Assembly: GCA_947167555.1 (NCBI GenBank)
Contig: CAMVIO010000097.1
Coordinates: 1-7,303, forward strand
Direction of reading: 5' to 3'
DNA: 7,303 nucleotides
Origin: an uncultured Selenomonadales bacterium
GTDB lineage: Bacteria; Bacillota; Negativicutes; Selenomonadales; Selenomonadaceae
The notes beneath the pieces are model-generated. The model was not told the DNA's origin. It worked only from the letters and a program-made list of their open reading frames with translations, and searched no databases. This document shows, in pieces, positions 1-7,303 of this stretch. Made by a program: the position numbers and the translations under genes. Numbering within the stretch: the stretch's first letter is position 1; each line of letters starts with the position of its first letter.

Positions 1-392
1 GCACGATGGCGCGCTGGAGCGCAGCCTCGGCACGTTCGATGTCGATGTCCGTGTGTTTAAGCGGCGCGGACTTGAAATTCTTGATGCGTTCCTCGGCCCG
101 CTGGTATGCTTTTTCCGCCCTGAGCACGTCGATCTGGATCGGCGTCTCCGCACAGGAAGCAAGCACCGTGATCTTGTTGTTCAGGACTTCCATGAAGCCG
201 CCGCCGCACGCGATCAGTTCCTCGCGTCCATCCTCGTATTTCACGCGCATGGCGCACGGAATGATGCTGGCGATCATCGGCAGATGGTTCGGCATGACGC
301 CGATCTCACCGTCCTCCGCCTTGACGACGAGCATGTGGATGTCCGCCTGAAAGACCACCGCGTCCGGGGAGACGACCTCCAGCTTGATCGTC

Positions 393-397
<5 letters not shown>
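1..397 (-). CDS. atpC: F1Fo ATP synthase subunit epsilon (partial, 3' end beyond window)
   Basis: Epsilon subunit of the F1 central stalk: it sits on gamma and the c-ring and can inhibit ATP hydrolysis. Translating from the ATG at 397-395 gives 132 residues with no stop before the window edge. Bacterial epsilon is usually about 130-140 aa, so only a few codons are missing. The N-terminal beta-sandwich is clear (MPTIKLEVVSPD at 1-12, GEIGVMPNH at 30-38, GGGFMEVLNNKITVLA at 65-80), followed by a two-helix C-terminal domain. Residues 89-97 (IDVLRAEKA) fit the IDxxRAxxA ATP-binding signature of Bacillus-type epsilon, with Glu84 and Arg100 also placed as in that family. The start follows a GAGGAGG ribosome site with 8-nt spacing, inside the end of atpD; only 3 nt separate the two genes. 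An inverted repeat at 393-407 covers the start codon. Confidence 0.95.
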
Positions 398-2006
<1,609 letters not shown>

Positions 2007-3218
2007 TTACTTCAAGGCTTCCGCACCGCCCACGATCTCGGTGATCTCGCGGGTGATGTTCGCCTGACGTACCTTGTTGTAGAGCAGATCCAGCTTCCGC
2101 GTCAGCTCCTGCGCGTTGTCCGTCGCGCTCGACATTGCCGTCATGCGCGAAGACAGCTCGCTGGCCGCCGCCTGAAGCTGCGCCGCGTAAATCATCGTAA
2201 CCAGATACTGCGGCAGCAGCGCGTTCAGCACGTCGTCCGCGTTCGGTATGAAGATGAACGGCTCTTCCTTGAACTCTTCCAGCGGCGTATCATACGCCGT
2301 GAAATCAATGCTGTCGGTTTCTTCGTTCGGCAGCTCCGGCATATCCGGCAACGGAGGCAACGGACCGAATCTCTCTTCGGCCTCTTTCGCCGCCTTGGCT
2401 TCCGCCGCTTTTTCCGCTTCCGCAGCAGCCGCTTCTTTCGCGGCTTCCGCAGCGGCTTTTTCCGCAGCCTCGTCCTCGGCGCGTTCCGCCTCGGCAGCCT
2501 CTTTCGCCTCCATAGCCTCGATCATTTCGTCGTAGCTCTGGGGCCCCGGCTGCGGAAGCTTCGCAAGCGCCGCCGCCTTCAGGTGGGCGATGAACGCGCC
2601 CGCCTTGTCCAGCTTCGTCGGCTCGGCTTCCTCTTCCTCGCTCGTGATGCCTTCGAAAGGCAGGAGCTGGAACGTTTCCGGTATGTTGACCATCGACGAC
2701 ACGAACCGCGCATAGATGATATTCACAGCGCTGTATTCGCCGGTCTCATAGCGCGAGGTCAGTTCCGCCGCGATCTGCTTCGCGATGTCGAACGTCGGAC
2801 GCTCACTGATGCCAAGATATTCCTTTACGATATGATAGCCCCGGTTGCGGAAATACTCCTCGGTCTTGCGCCCGATGACGACAAGATCGACTTTTTCCTT
2901 GTCGGGAATATGCCGCACCGCTTCCTTGAATATGTTCGAGGAATAGGCTCCGGCTAATCCCTTGTCTGCCGCGACAATCAGGAAAAGCTTCTTTTCCGCC
3001 GCATCATAGGTCTCGAGAAGCGGATGCTTGAAATCGGTGACATTGGACGCGACGTTTTCCACGACCTCCGCCATCTTGTCCGCGTAGGGCTTGTTCGCCA
3101 CAGCCGCCATCTGCGCACGCCTGAGGCGCGCCGCCGCGACCATCTTCATTGCCTTGGTGATCTGCTGGATGCTCTTTACGCTGCGTATTCTGCGGCGTAT
3201 ATCCTGTAAGCTCGCCAT
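2007..3218 (-). CDS. atpG: F1Fo ATP synthase subunit gamma with large internal insertion
   Basis: Central rotating shaft of F1, coupling c-ring rotation to catalysis. The terminal coiled-coil helices are well conserved: residues 1-60 (SLQDIRRRIRSVKSIQQITKAMKMVAAA region) and 330-403 (MTAMSSATDNAQEL; LLYNKVRQANITREITEIVGGAEAL). The Rossmann-like middle is also clear (LFLIVAADKGLAGAYSSN, VDLVVIGRK). At 403 aa it is about 115 residues longer than typical gamma (about 285-290; E. coli 287). The excess lies between QLLPFEG (184-190) and FIFIPNADDVLNALLP (321-336). It comprises an acidic stretch, a ~50-residue Ala/Glu/Lys helix, a Pro-rich linker and an acidic tail. There is no cysteine. The frame is intact through the insert. 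The start has a GAGGTGAT ribosome site (3222-3229), and only 12 nt separate it from atpA. Confidence 0.96.
   Translation of the reverse strand: MASLQDIRRRIRSVKSIQQITKAMKMVAAARLRRAQMAAVANKPYADKMAEVVENVASNVTDFKHPLLETYDAAEKKLFLIVAADKGLAGAYSSNIFKEAVRHIPDKEKVDLVVIGRKTEEYFRNRGYHIVKEYLGISERPTFDIAKQIAAELTSRYETGEYSAVNIIYARFVSSMVNIPETFQLLPFEGITSEEEEAEPTKLDKAGAFIAHLKAAALAKLPQPGPQSYDEMIEAMEAKEAAEAERAEDEAAEKAAAEAAKEAAAAEAEKAAEAKAAKEAEERFGPLPPLPDMPELPNEETDSIDFTAYDTPLEEFKEEPFIFIPNADDVLNALLPQYLVTMIYAAQLQAAASELSSRMTAMSSATDNAQELTRKLDLLYNKVRQANITREITEIVGGAEALK
2265..2654 (-). other. Low-complexity insertion domain in gamma (residues ~189-318)
   Basis: This is the part of atpG that replaces the short E. coli loop between the Rossmann-like domain and the C-terminal helix. 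Residues 193-200 are acidic (SEEEEAEP). Residues 204-220 look like a short amphipathic helix. Residues 229-284 are dominated by Ala, Glu and Lys and predict one continuous charged helix. Residues 285-298 are Pro-rich (GPLPPLPDMPELPN), and 299-320 are acidic with several aromatics. The position matches the regulatory insert of chloroplast gamma, but composition and length differ and there are no thiols. Boundaries come from mental alignment to E. coli and spinach gamma and are accurate to about 10 residues. Confidence 0.8.
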
Positions 3219-3230
3219 TCAATCACCTCA

Positions 3231-4748
3231 TCACGCCATTTTATAAGGAACGGTCTCCTTGAATTCCTCGATTGCCTTGGAGAGAGCGTCCTCAAGATTG
3301 TCGTCGAGCTTCTGCTGCTCGGCAATCTTCTGGCCGATCTCCGGATGCGTCTGGCGCATGAATTTCAGGAAATCGTTCTGGAACGTGACGACCTTGTCCA
3401 CGGGGATGTCCGCGAGGAATCCGCGAACCGCCGTGAAAATAGCCATGACCTGCTCCTCGACGACGAGCGGCGCATACTGAGCCTGTTTCAAAGTCTCCGT
3501 CATACGCGCGCCGCGGTCGAGCTGATCCTTCGTCGCCTTGTCGAGATCGGAGCCGAACTGCGCGAACGCCGCGAGCTCACGATACTGCGCAAGGTCGAGT
3601 CGGAGCGTACCGGCGACCTGTTTCATCGCCTTGATCTGCGCGCTGCCGCCGACACGGGATACCGAAAGACCGACGTTGACCGCCGGACGGATGCCCGAAT
3701 AGAACATATCGGTTTCCAGCATGATCTGGCCGTCTGTGATTGAAATAACGTTCGTCGGGATGTAAGCGCCGACGTCGCCTGCCTGCGTCTCGATGATCGG
3801 AAGCGCCGTGATCGAGCCTGCTCCGAGTTCGTCGGAGAGCTTCGCCGCACGCTCCAGGAGACGCGAATGGAGATAGAATACGTCGCCCGGATACGCCTCG
3901 CGTCCGGGAGGACGACGGAGAAGCAACGACATGGCGCGGTACGCCGCCGCGTGCTTCGTCAAATCATCATAAATGCAGAGGCAGTGTCCGCCCTTCCGCA
4001 TGAAATACTCCGCCATCGCGACGCCGGCATACGGCGCCATATACTGGAGCGGCGAGGAATCCGCCGCCGTCGCAGCGACGACGATCGAATACGCCATAGC
4101 CCCGGAATCCTCCAGCGTCTTGACCACGCGGGCCACCGTAGACGCCTTCTGGCCGATAGCAACGTAAATGCAGATACAGTTCTGCCCCTTCTGGTTTATC
4201 ATCGTGTCGACGGCAATCGCCGTCTTGCCCGTGCCGCGGTCGCCGATAATCAATTCGCGCTGGCCGCGTCCGATGGGAACAAGTGCGTCGATAGCCTTGA
4301 TACCCGTCTGCAGCGGCTCGTGAACCGACTTTCTGTCCGCGATGCCCGGCGCCGGACTTTCAATCTTCCGGTATTCGGTTGTTTCGATAGCACCTTTGCC
4401 GTCGATGGGTCGACCGAGAGCGTCCACGACGCGCCCGATCATCGCTTCGCCGACCGGCACCTGCATGATGCGTCCCGTGCGCTTGACCGTGTCGCCTTCC
4501 ATGATCTCAGTCTCGCGACCGAGAACGACGGCGCCCACGTTGTCCTGCTCCAGGTTCAGCACCAGGCCGAAAATGTCATTTCCGAAATCGAGCAGCTCGC
4601 CGGCCATTGCTTTTTGCAGGCCATGAATATGAGCGATGCCGTCACCGATTTCGATAACAGTCCCCACCTCGTCAATCTCAAGATCCACTTCGTAGTTCTT
4701 GATTTGCTCTTTGATGATGGCTGTTATTTCCTCGGGATTCATTTTCAT
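3231..4748 (-). CDS. atpA: F1Fo ATP synthase subunit alpha
   Basis: Non-catalytic nucleotide-binding subunit of F1; it forms the alpha3beta3 head and supplies the arginine finger to the beta sites. At 505 aa it has the usual length. Visible features are the N-terminal beta-barrel ([17 protein letters not shown], 28-44), P-loop GDRGTGKT (169-176), the Walker B region [12 protein letters not shown] (256-267), [21 protein letters not shown] (271-291), and the arginine-finger segment VSRVGGSAQ (363-371, Arg365). The P-loop has Gly172 where most bacterial alphas have Gln (GDRQTGKT). The start is the first of two close ATGs (MKM); GAGGTGA at 4759-4765 is 10 nt upstream, better spaced for the first than the second. 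The 22-nt gap to atpH and 12-nt gap to atpG fit one transcript. Confidence 0.97.
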   Translation of the reverse strand: MKMNPEEITAIIKEQIKNYEVDLEIDEVGTVIEIGDGIAHIHGLQKAMAGELLDFGNDIFGLVLNLEQDNVGAVVLGRETEIMEGDTVKRTGRIMQVPVGEAMIGRVVDALGRPIDGKGAIETTEYRKIESPAPGIADRKSVHEPLQTGIKAIDALVPIGRGQRELIIGDRGTGKTAIAVDTMINQKGQNCICIYVAIGQKASTVARVVKTLEDSGAMAYSIVVAATAADSSPLQYMAPYAGVAMAEYFMRKGGHCLCIYDDLTKHAAAYRAMSLLLRRPPGREAYPGDVFYLHSRLLERAAKLSDELGAGSITALPIIETQAGDVGAYIPTNVISITDGQIMLETDMFYSGIRPAVNVGLSVSRVGGSAQIKAMKQVAGTLRLDLAQYRELAAFAQFGSDLDKATKDQLDRGARMTETLKQAQYAPLVVEEQVMAIFTAVRGFLADIPVDKVVTFQNDFLKFMRQTHPEIGQKIAEQQKLDDNLEDALSKAIEEFKETVPYKMA

Positions 4749-4770
4749 AACTTAGCACTCACCTCTATTC

Positions 4771-5310
4771 CTAATCCGCCAAAAGCTGTGCTTCGAGTGC
4801 CTTCATGCGGCTTTTGAGGCTGCCGTCGATCAGCTTGTCGCCCATACGGACCACAGCGCCGCCGAGCAGCTTCTCGTCCAAATGCTTCCGCAACTTGATC
4901 TTCTTTCCGGTAACCTCGCCGAGCTTCGCCATGAGCCTTTCCCCAAGGCTGTCCGACAAATCTCTTGCCGTCGTGACGTCGGCGACGAGGATGCCCTGCG
5001 CCTCGTTGGCAAAGTTCTCATACTGCTGCACGATTTCTCCAAGGATGGAAACGCGCTGCTTGTCGAGAAGGAAGCGCAAAAAATTCAGCACGATCGGGGA
5101 AAGCTCCCCGCCGAAAATCTTCTGCACCGCTTCCTGCTTCGCCTGACGCGGAATCATCGGGCTTTCCAGATACGCTTTCAGCTCCGGCGTCCTCTCGATA
5201 TCCGAGGAGAGCGACTGGAGCTCCTGCCCGTACTCGACGAGCTTCCCTTCCTCCTGTGCCAGGAGGAACATCGCACGCGAATACTTTATGGCAAGCTGCA
5301 AATTCAGCAT
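4771..5310 (-). CDS. atpH: F1Fo ATP synthase subunit delta (OSCP)
   Basis: Peripheral-stalk subunit that caps the alpha3beta3 head and ties it to subunit b. At 179 aa it matches the family (E. coli 177). The N-terminal helical domain begins LAIKYSRAMFLLAQEEGKL and includes the family-typical LNFLRFLLDKQRVSILGEIVQQY (residues ~79-101). The C-terminal domain carries VADVTTA followed by the conserved GGAVVRMGDKLIDGSLKSRMKAL segment (~149-172). Its ATG overlaps the end of atpF by 7 nt (ATGCTGA) and has only a weak GGGTGAT-like ribosome site, so translation is probably coupled to atpF. That would help keep b and delta, stator partners, in proportion. Confidence 0.95.
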   Translation of the reverse strand: MLNLQLAIKYSRAMFLLAQEEGKLVEYGQELQSLSSDIERTPELKAYLESPMIPRQAKQEAVQKIFGGELSPIVLNFLRFLLDKQRVSILGEIVQQYENFANEAQGILVADVTTARDLSDSLGERLMAKLGEVTGKKIKLRKHLDEKLLGGAVVRMGDKLIDGSLKSRMKALEAQLLAD

Positions 5311-5807
5311 GACAGATCACCCAGCTTTTCTTTGCTGAGACTGTCGATGAAGTCGCCGACGAGCGCCTCGTTGGCGGCGTCGTCCATGTTGCGGCCCATC
5401 AGCTTCGTGGCAGCCGCCAGCGAAAGCGCGACCATCTGCCCTTTCATTTTCTTCGCGGCCTCTTCGCGCTCCGCCTGGAGCTGTGCCTTGGCCGCGGCTT
5501 TCATTTGCTCGATCTCCTGCTGCGTTTCCTCGACGCGGGCACGGTGCTCCGCCTCGCTGCGCTGCGTCGCGGAGTCGGTAATCTCCTGCGCGCGCTTTCT
5601 CGCATCGGAGAGCTTTTGCTCGTACTCCTTCTTCATCTCGGCCGCCTGCGCGCGGTCCTCGTCGGCCTGACGGATATTGTTCGCAATCTTGTCCGTCCGG
5701 TCATGGAGAACCTGAAGCAGAGGGCCCCATGCGAATTTCTTCAGCACGAGAAGGAGGACCAAGAAGTTGATAATCTGTATAAATAATGTTGAGTTGACAT
5801 CTACCAT
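5304..5807 (-). CDS. atpF: F1Fo ATP synthase subunit b
   Basis: Membrane-anchored peripheral stalk, normally a dimer linking subunit a to delta and the F1 head. At 167 aa it is of normal length. It has one N-terminal membrane helix (about residues 7-24, FIQIINFLVLLLVLKKFAWGPL region) with the family-typical KKFAWGPLLQVLHDR exit. A long charged, Ala/Glu/Arg-rich right-handed coiled-coil region follows (about 35-125), then a C-terminal delta-binding segment (MVALSLAAATKLMGRNMD, about 125-142). The start has GGGAGGA at 5815-5821, 7 nt upstream. The 78-nt spacer from atpE contains weak hairpin options. The last codons overlap atpH. Confidence 0.95.
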   Translation of the reverse strand: MVDVNSTLFIQIINFLVLLLVLKKFAWGPLLQVLHDRTDKIANNIRQADEDRAQAAEMKKEYEQKLSDARKRAQEITDSATQRSEAEHRARVEETQQEIEQMKAAAKAQLQAEREEAAKKMKGQMVALSLAAATKLMGRNMDDAANEALVGDFIDSLSKEKLGDLSC

Positions 5808-5840
5808 TCGCGGATCCTCCCTTCCGGCACCTCACACGAA

Positions 5841-5869
5841 AAAGCGACCGCCCAAAAAGCTGCCGCTTT
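5841..5869 (-). promoter_or_regulatory. Weak alternative hairpins between atpE and atpF
   Basis: On the RNA strand an AAAGC segment (5869-5865) can pair with GCTTT (5860-5856) around a 4-nt loop and is followed by two more Ts. Extended to AAAGCG it can instead pair with CGCTTT (5846-5841) across a longer loop, also followed by Ts. Neither is a convincing terminator. A partial attenuator or RNA-stability element after atpE would fit the need for far more c than b, but this is inference from position. Confidence 0.25.
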
Positions 5870-5885
5870 CCGTCCAAGCCGCCAA

Positions 5886-6137
5886 TTACGCGATGAACGG
5901 ATTCGCGAAGATGAGGATCAGGACGACGACGATAGCGATAATAGGAATGGACTCAACAAGACCGCAGGATACGAGAGCGTTCGTGAACAGAGCGTCCTTG
6001 ACTTCCGGCTGGCGAACCGTGCCGTCCATAAGACGCATCAGAACGCGGGAGTCACCATAAACGGCCGCGATGATCGAAGTCATCGTGATGAGAAGAACAA
6101 CGATAAGGGACAACTGAACGGGAGTAATGTTAGCCAT
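5886..6137 (-). CDS. atpE: F1Fo ATP synthase subunit c, divergent rotor-ring protein
   Basis: Forms the membrane rotor ring that carries the coupling ion. It is 83 aa, a two-helix hairpin. Helix 1 spans about 7-37, the polar loop is RQPE (42-45), and helix 2 about 50-80 ends in the typical LIFANPF. The ion-carrying carboxylate is Glu62 in GLVESIPIIA, resembling E. coli GLVDAIPMIA but with Glu and Ser as in Na+-type rings. Helix 1 is odd: the GxGxGxGxG motif is replaced by Ile22, Ala24, Val26, Gly28 and Ser30. Asp29 falls where Ilyobacter c has Gln32 (gap-free from RQPE). The frame is intact, and the start has AGGAGGTT (6146-6153) at good spacing in AT-rich sequence, so this is not a frameshift artefact. 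Ion specificity (H+ or Na+) cannot be settled from this. Confidence 0.94.
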   Translation of the reverse strand: MANITPVQLSLIVVLLITMTSIIAAVYGDSRVLMRLMDGTVRQPEVKDALFTNALVSCGLVESIPIIAIVVVLILIFANPFIA

Positions 6138-6244
6138 GAGTAAATAACCTCCTAAAAATAATAAATAAATATATTTTTGGCAAATTCTCGCGGCACGGGG
6201 TCTCCCCTATGCCGGAACCGTTGCCGCGGCGACTTGGTTAAAAA
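6138..6244 (-). promoter_or_regulatory. atpB-atpE spacer with nested hairpins and AT-rich atpE ribosome site
   Basis: The 107-nt spacer has two parts. The half next to atpB is GC-rich and can fold as CGGCA/TGCCG (6191-6195 with 6210-6214) over an inner GGGG/CCCC stem (6197-6200 with 6204-6207) and a 3-nt loop. A 7-bp alternative, CGCGGCA/TGCCGCG (6189-6195 with 6222-6228), keeps the same inner stem. The half next to atpE is nearly all A/T and ends in AGGAGGTT (6146-6153). A strong site after an unstructured A/U-rich stretch resembles the translational enhancer known upstream of E. coli atpE, which drives the high c output. There is no U-run after the hairpin, so termination is unlikely; RNA processing or stability is more plausible. 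Confidence 0.55.
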
Positions 6245-6934
6245 TCACTCGTGCTCTTCGTGCTCGTGCGGCTTGGCCGACGGCGCAATATACACCAGCG
6301 AGAGCGTCGTGAAGATGTACGCCTGGATCACGCCGACCGCAAGGCTGAAGATAACCCAGACCACGTGCGGCGCCCAGTTCGCGTACCAGGGAGCGAGATT
6401 CAGGATAATGATGATCAGCACCTCGCCGGCCAGGATGTTTCCGAAAAGACGGAAGGCCAGCGACGCGGGCCGCGCAAGCTCTTCAATGATATGAATGACG
6501 ATAAAAGGAGCAAACGGCTCGAGGAAGTGCTTGAAATAGCCGATGCCGTTCCTGGCCACACCGATGCCGTGATGAATCAGCATCGACATCGTGATCGCAA
6601 GGCCCAGCGTCGTATTCAAATCGTTTGTCGGCGACTCCATCGCCGGGAAAAGGCCCAGCCAGTTCGCGATGACAAGATACACGAACAATGTGAGGAAGAT
6701 ATGCGTCAGGGAACGTCCCGTCGGCCCTATCATCGTATTGATCTTTTCCTCCCACACCTCGGCAACGGCCTCGATTGCGTTCTGCCACCCCGTGGGAACC
6801 TCCTTCAGGTTCCTAGACGCGAGAATCGCAATCAGAATGACGATGGCCATCGTGATATAGTTCATGATGAGCGTCTCTTCATTCAAGAGATAGCCGGCAA
6901 ATTCCACGACTTCGCGATGACCGATTTTGTCCAT
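6245..6934 (-). CDS. atpB: F1Fo ATP synthase subunit a
   Basis: Integral membrane stator protein forming the two ion half-channels against the c-ring. At 229 aa it is toward the short end for the family. Hydrophobic segments lie at about 24-40, 76-97, 107-126, 142-150, 158-181 and 189-215. The key segment EELARPASLAFRLFGNILAGE (151-171) carries the essential Arg162 (equivalent to E. coli aArg210), with Glu171 (aGlu219-like). Gln204 in GVIQAYIFTTLSLVYI matches aGln252. The C-terminus is a short His/Glu-rich tail (HEHEEHE); comparable tails occur in some bacterial a subunits and I assign it no function. The start has GGAGG (6941-6945) 6 nt upstream. The spacer from atpI is 33 nt. Confidence 0.95.
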   Translation of the reverse strand: MDKIGHREVVEFAGYLLNEETLIMNYITMAIVILIAILASRNLKEVPTGWQNAIEAVAEVWEEKINTMIGPTGRSLTHIFLTLFVYLVIANWLGLFPAMESPTNDLNTTLGLAITMSMLIHHGIGVARNGIGYFKHFLEPFAPFIVIHIIEELARPASLAFRLFGNILAGEVLIIIILNLAPWYANWAPHVVWVIFSLAVGVIQAYIFTTLSLVYIAPSAKPHEHEEHE

Positions 6935-6967
6935 ACAACCCCTCCCCCTTAATCCGTCCTTACCGTT

Positions 6968-7303
6968 CTACGAAACCGCGTCCTCACGGTCCTTCTTCAC
7001 GCGGGCCGCAATCATGCAAACGAACGCCACAACGAGAAACAGGAGATACGCCACGATCGCCACCAAAAAAAAAGGTTTTGAAACCTGCGCCGCAAGCCCC
7101 ATAATCACGCACAGCGAACCCAAGCGGATAAACAGCCCGTTCTGGAGCTGCGAAGCCGCTTTTTTCTGATCGAAATGACCTTCCTCCATCCGGTTCGTCA
7201 GCGTCCAGCAAAAGATGCCGCCTGCCAAATAGCCGACGAAAAGCCCGCCGATGAGCAGCCCTTTCCCCAAAAGAAGAAAGACAATCGCGCCCATAAGCGT
7301 GCA
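6968..7303 (-). CDS. atpI: ATP synthase protein I (partial, 5' end beyond window)
   Basis: Small membrane protein usually encoded first in atp operons; in other bacteria it is linked to c-ring assembly or Mg2+ supply and is not part of the final enzyme. The frame is open to the window edge (111 codons seen). The ATG at 7294 has no ribosome site in the few bases before it. The protein from there seems to lack the first of the usual four membrane helices, so the true start is probably outside. Visible hydrophobic segments are about 2-31, 53-70 and 75-96 (counting from that ATG), separated by a polar loop (NRMEEGHFDQKK), with a basic C-terminus (ARVKKDRED). Identity rests on hydrophobic pattern, size and position ahead of atpB rather than strong motifs. 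A 9-nt T run (7065-7073) lies within it. Confidence 0.75.
   Translation of the reverse strand, partial: CTLMGAIVFLLLGKGLLIGGLFVGYLAGGIFCWTLTNRMEEGHFDQKKAASQLQNGLFIRLGSLCVIMGLAAQVSKPFFLVAIVAYLLFLVVAFVCMIAARVKKDREDAVS

Noticed and set aside
2367..2534. Recent short-repeat expansion or frameshifted segment in the Ala/Glu-rich part of atpG
   Set aside because: The codons are varied and I see no exact tandem DNA repeat. The frame returns cleanly to conserved gamma sequence, so the segment looks like a settled protein domain.
2007..3218. Chloroplast-type thiol switch in gamma
   Set aside because: The insertion site is similar, but the protein contains no cysteine at all.
3867..4817. 316-codon plus-strand open frame opposite atpA
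   Set aside because: It is antisense to a fully conserved alpha subunit, has shadow-like composition and no domain I can recognise.
5841..5869. Intrinsic terminator after atpE
   Set aside because: The stems are 5-6 bp, partly A/T, with short T runs and competing pairings. Essential stator and F1 genes follow, so at most partial attenuation.
5886..6137. Frameshift or pseudogene in atpE as the cause of its odd helix 1
   Set aside because: A good ribosome site and ATG, a hydrophobic helix 1 of normal length, the RQPE loop in register and an intact helix 2 all sit in one frame. True divergence is more likely.
6251..6952. 233-codon plus-strand open frame opposite atpB
   Set aside because: It is antisense to subunit a, rich in Arg/Asp/His as expected from reverse-complemented membrane-protein codons, and shows no motif.
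7286..7294. ATG at 7294 as the true atpI start
   Set aside because: No ribosome site is visible in the bases before it, the frame stays open to the edge, and the product would lack the usual first membrane helix.

Overview
This window is almost entirely one F1Fo ATP synthase (atp) operon, transcribed on the minus strand. In transcription order, right to left, it holds atpI (5' end cut by the window edge), atpB (a), atpE (c), atpF (b), atpH (delta), atpA (alpha), atpG (gamma), atpD (beta) and atpC (epsilon, cut a few codons before its end). This IBEFHAGDC order with short gaps is the classic bacterial arrangement. I see no plus-strand gene, RNA gene, mobile element, CRISPR array or convincing terminator. 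The operon promoter and terminator should both lie outside the window.

The moderately GC-rich sequence, strong purine-rich Shine-Dalgarno sites, one TTG start and the epsilon ATP-binding signature suggest a Bacillota-type anaerobe. Negativicutes is my best guess, but that is inference, not identification. In a fermenting anaerobe the enzyme may run largely as an ATP-driven ion pump.

Layout: 6245-7303 holds atpI and atpB. Positions 6138-6244 are a leader with nested hairpin options and an AT-rich strong ribosome site for atpE. Positions 5304-6137 hold atpE and atpF, and atpF overlaps atpH by 7 nt. Positions 2007-4748 hold atpA and atpG. Positions 1814-2006 are an unusually long 193-nt gap before atpD. 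Positions 1-1813 hold atpD and atpC, joined by a hairpin over the stop/start junction.

How the parts work together: a and c form the ion channel and rotor ring, b and delta the stator, alpha and beta the catalytic head, gamma and epsilon the rotating shaft. The catalytic residues of alpha, beta and a are present, so the enzyme looks functional.

Three departures from the norm stand out. (1) Gamma carries about 115 extra residues, including a ~50-residue Ala/Glu/Lys helix and a Pro-rich linker, in the same loop that holds the chloroplast/cyanobacterial regulatory insert, but with no cysteine anywhere in the protein. (2) The c subunit has lost nearly all of the helix-1 glycine motif and has Asp29 where Na+-type c subunits have Gln32, giving a probable two-carboxylate (Asp29/Glu62) ion site. 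(3) Epsilon matches the Bacillus ATP-sensing motif. An altered rotor ring, a modified shaft and a possible ATP-sensing brake together suggest unusual ion coupling and regulation of rotation.
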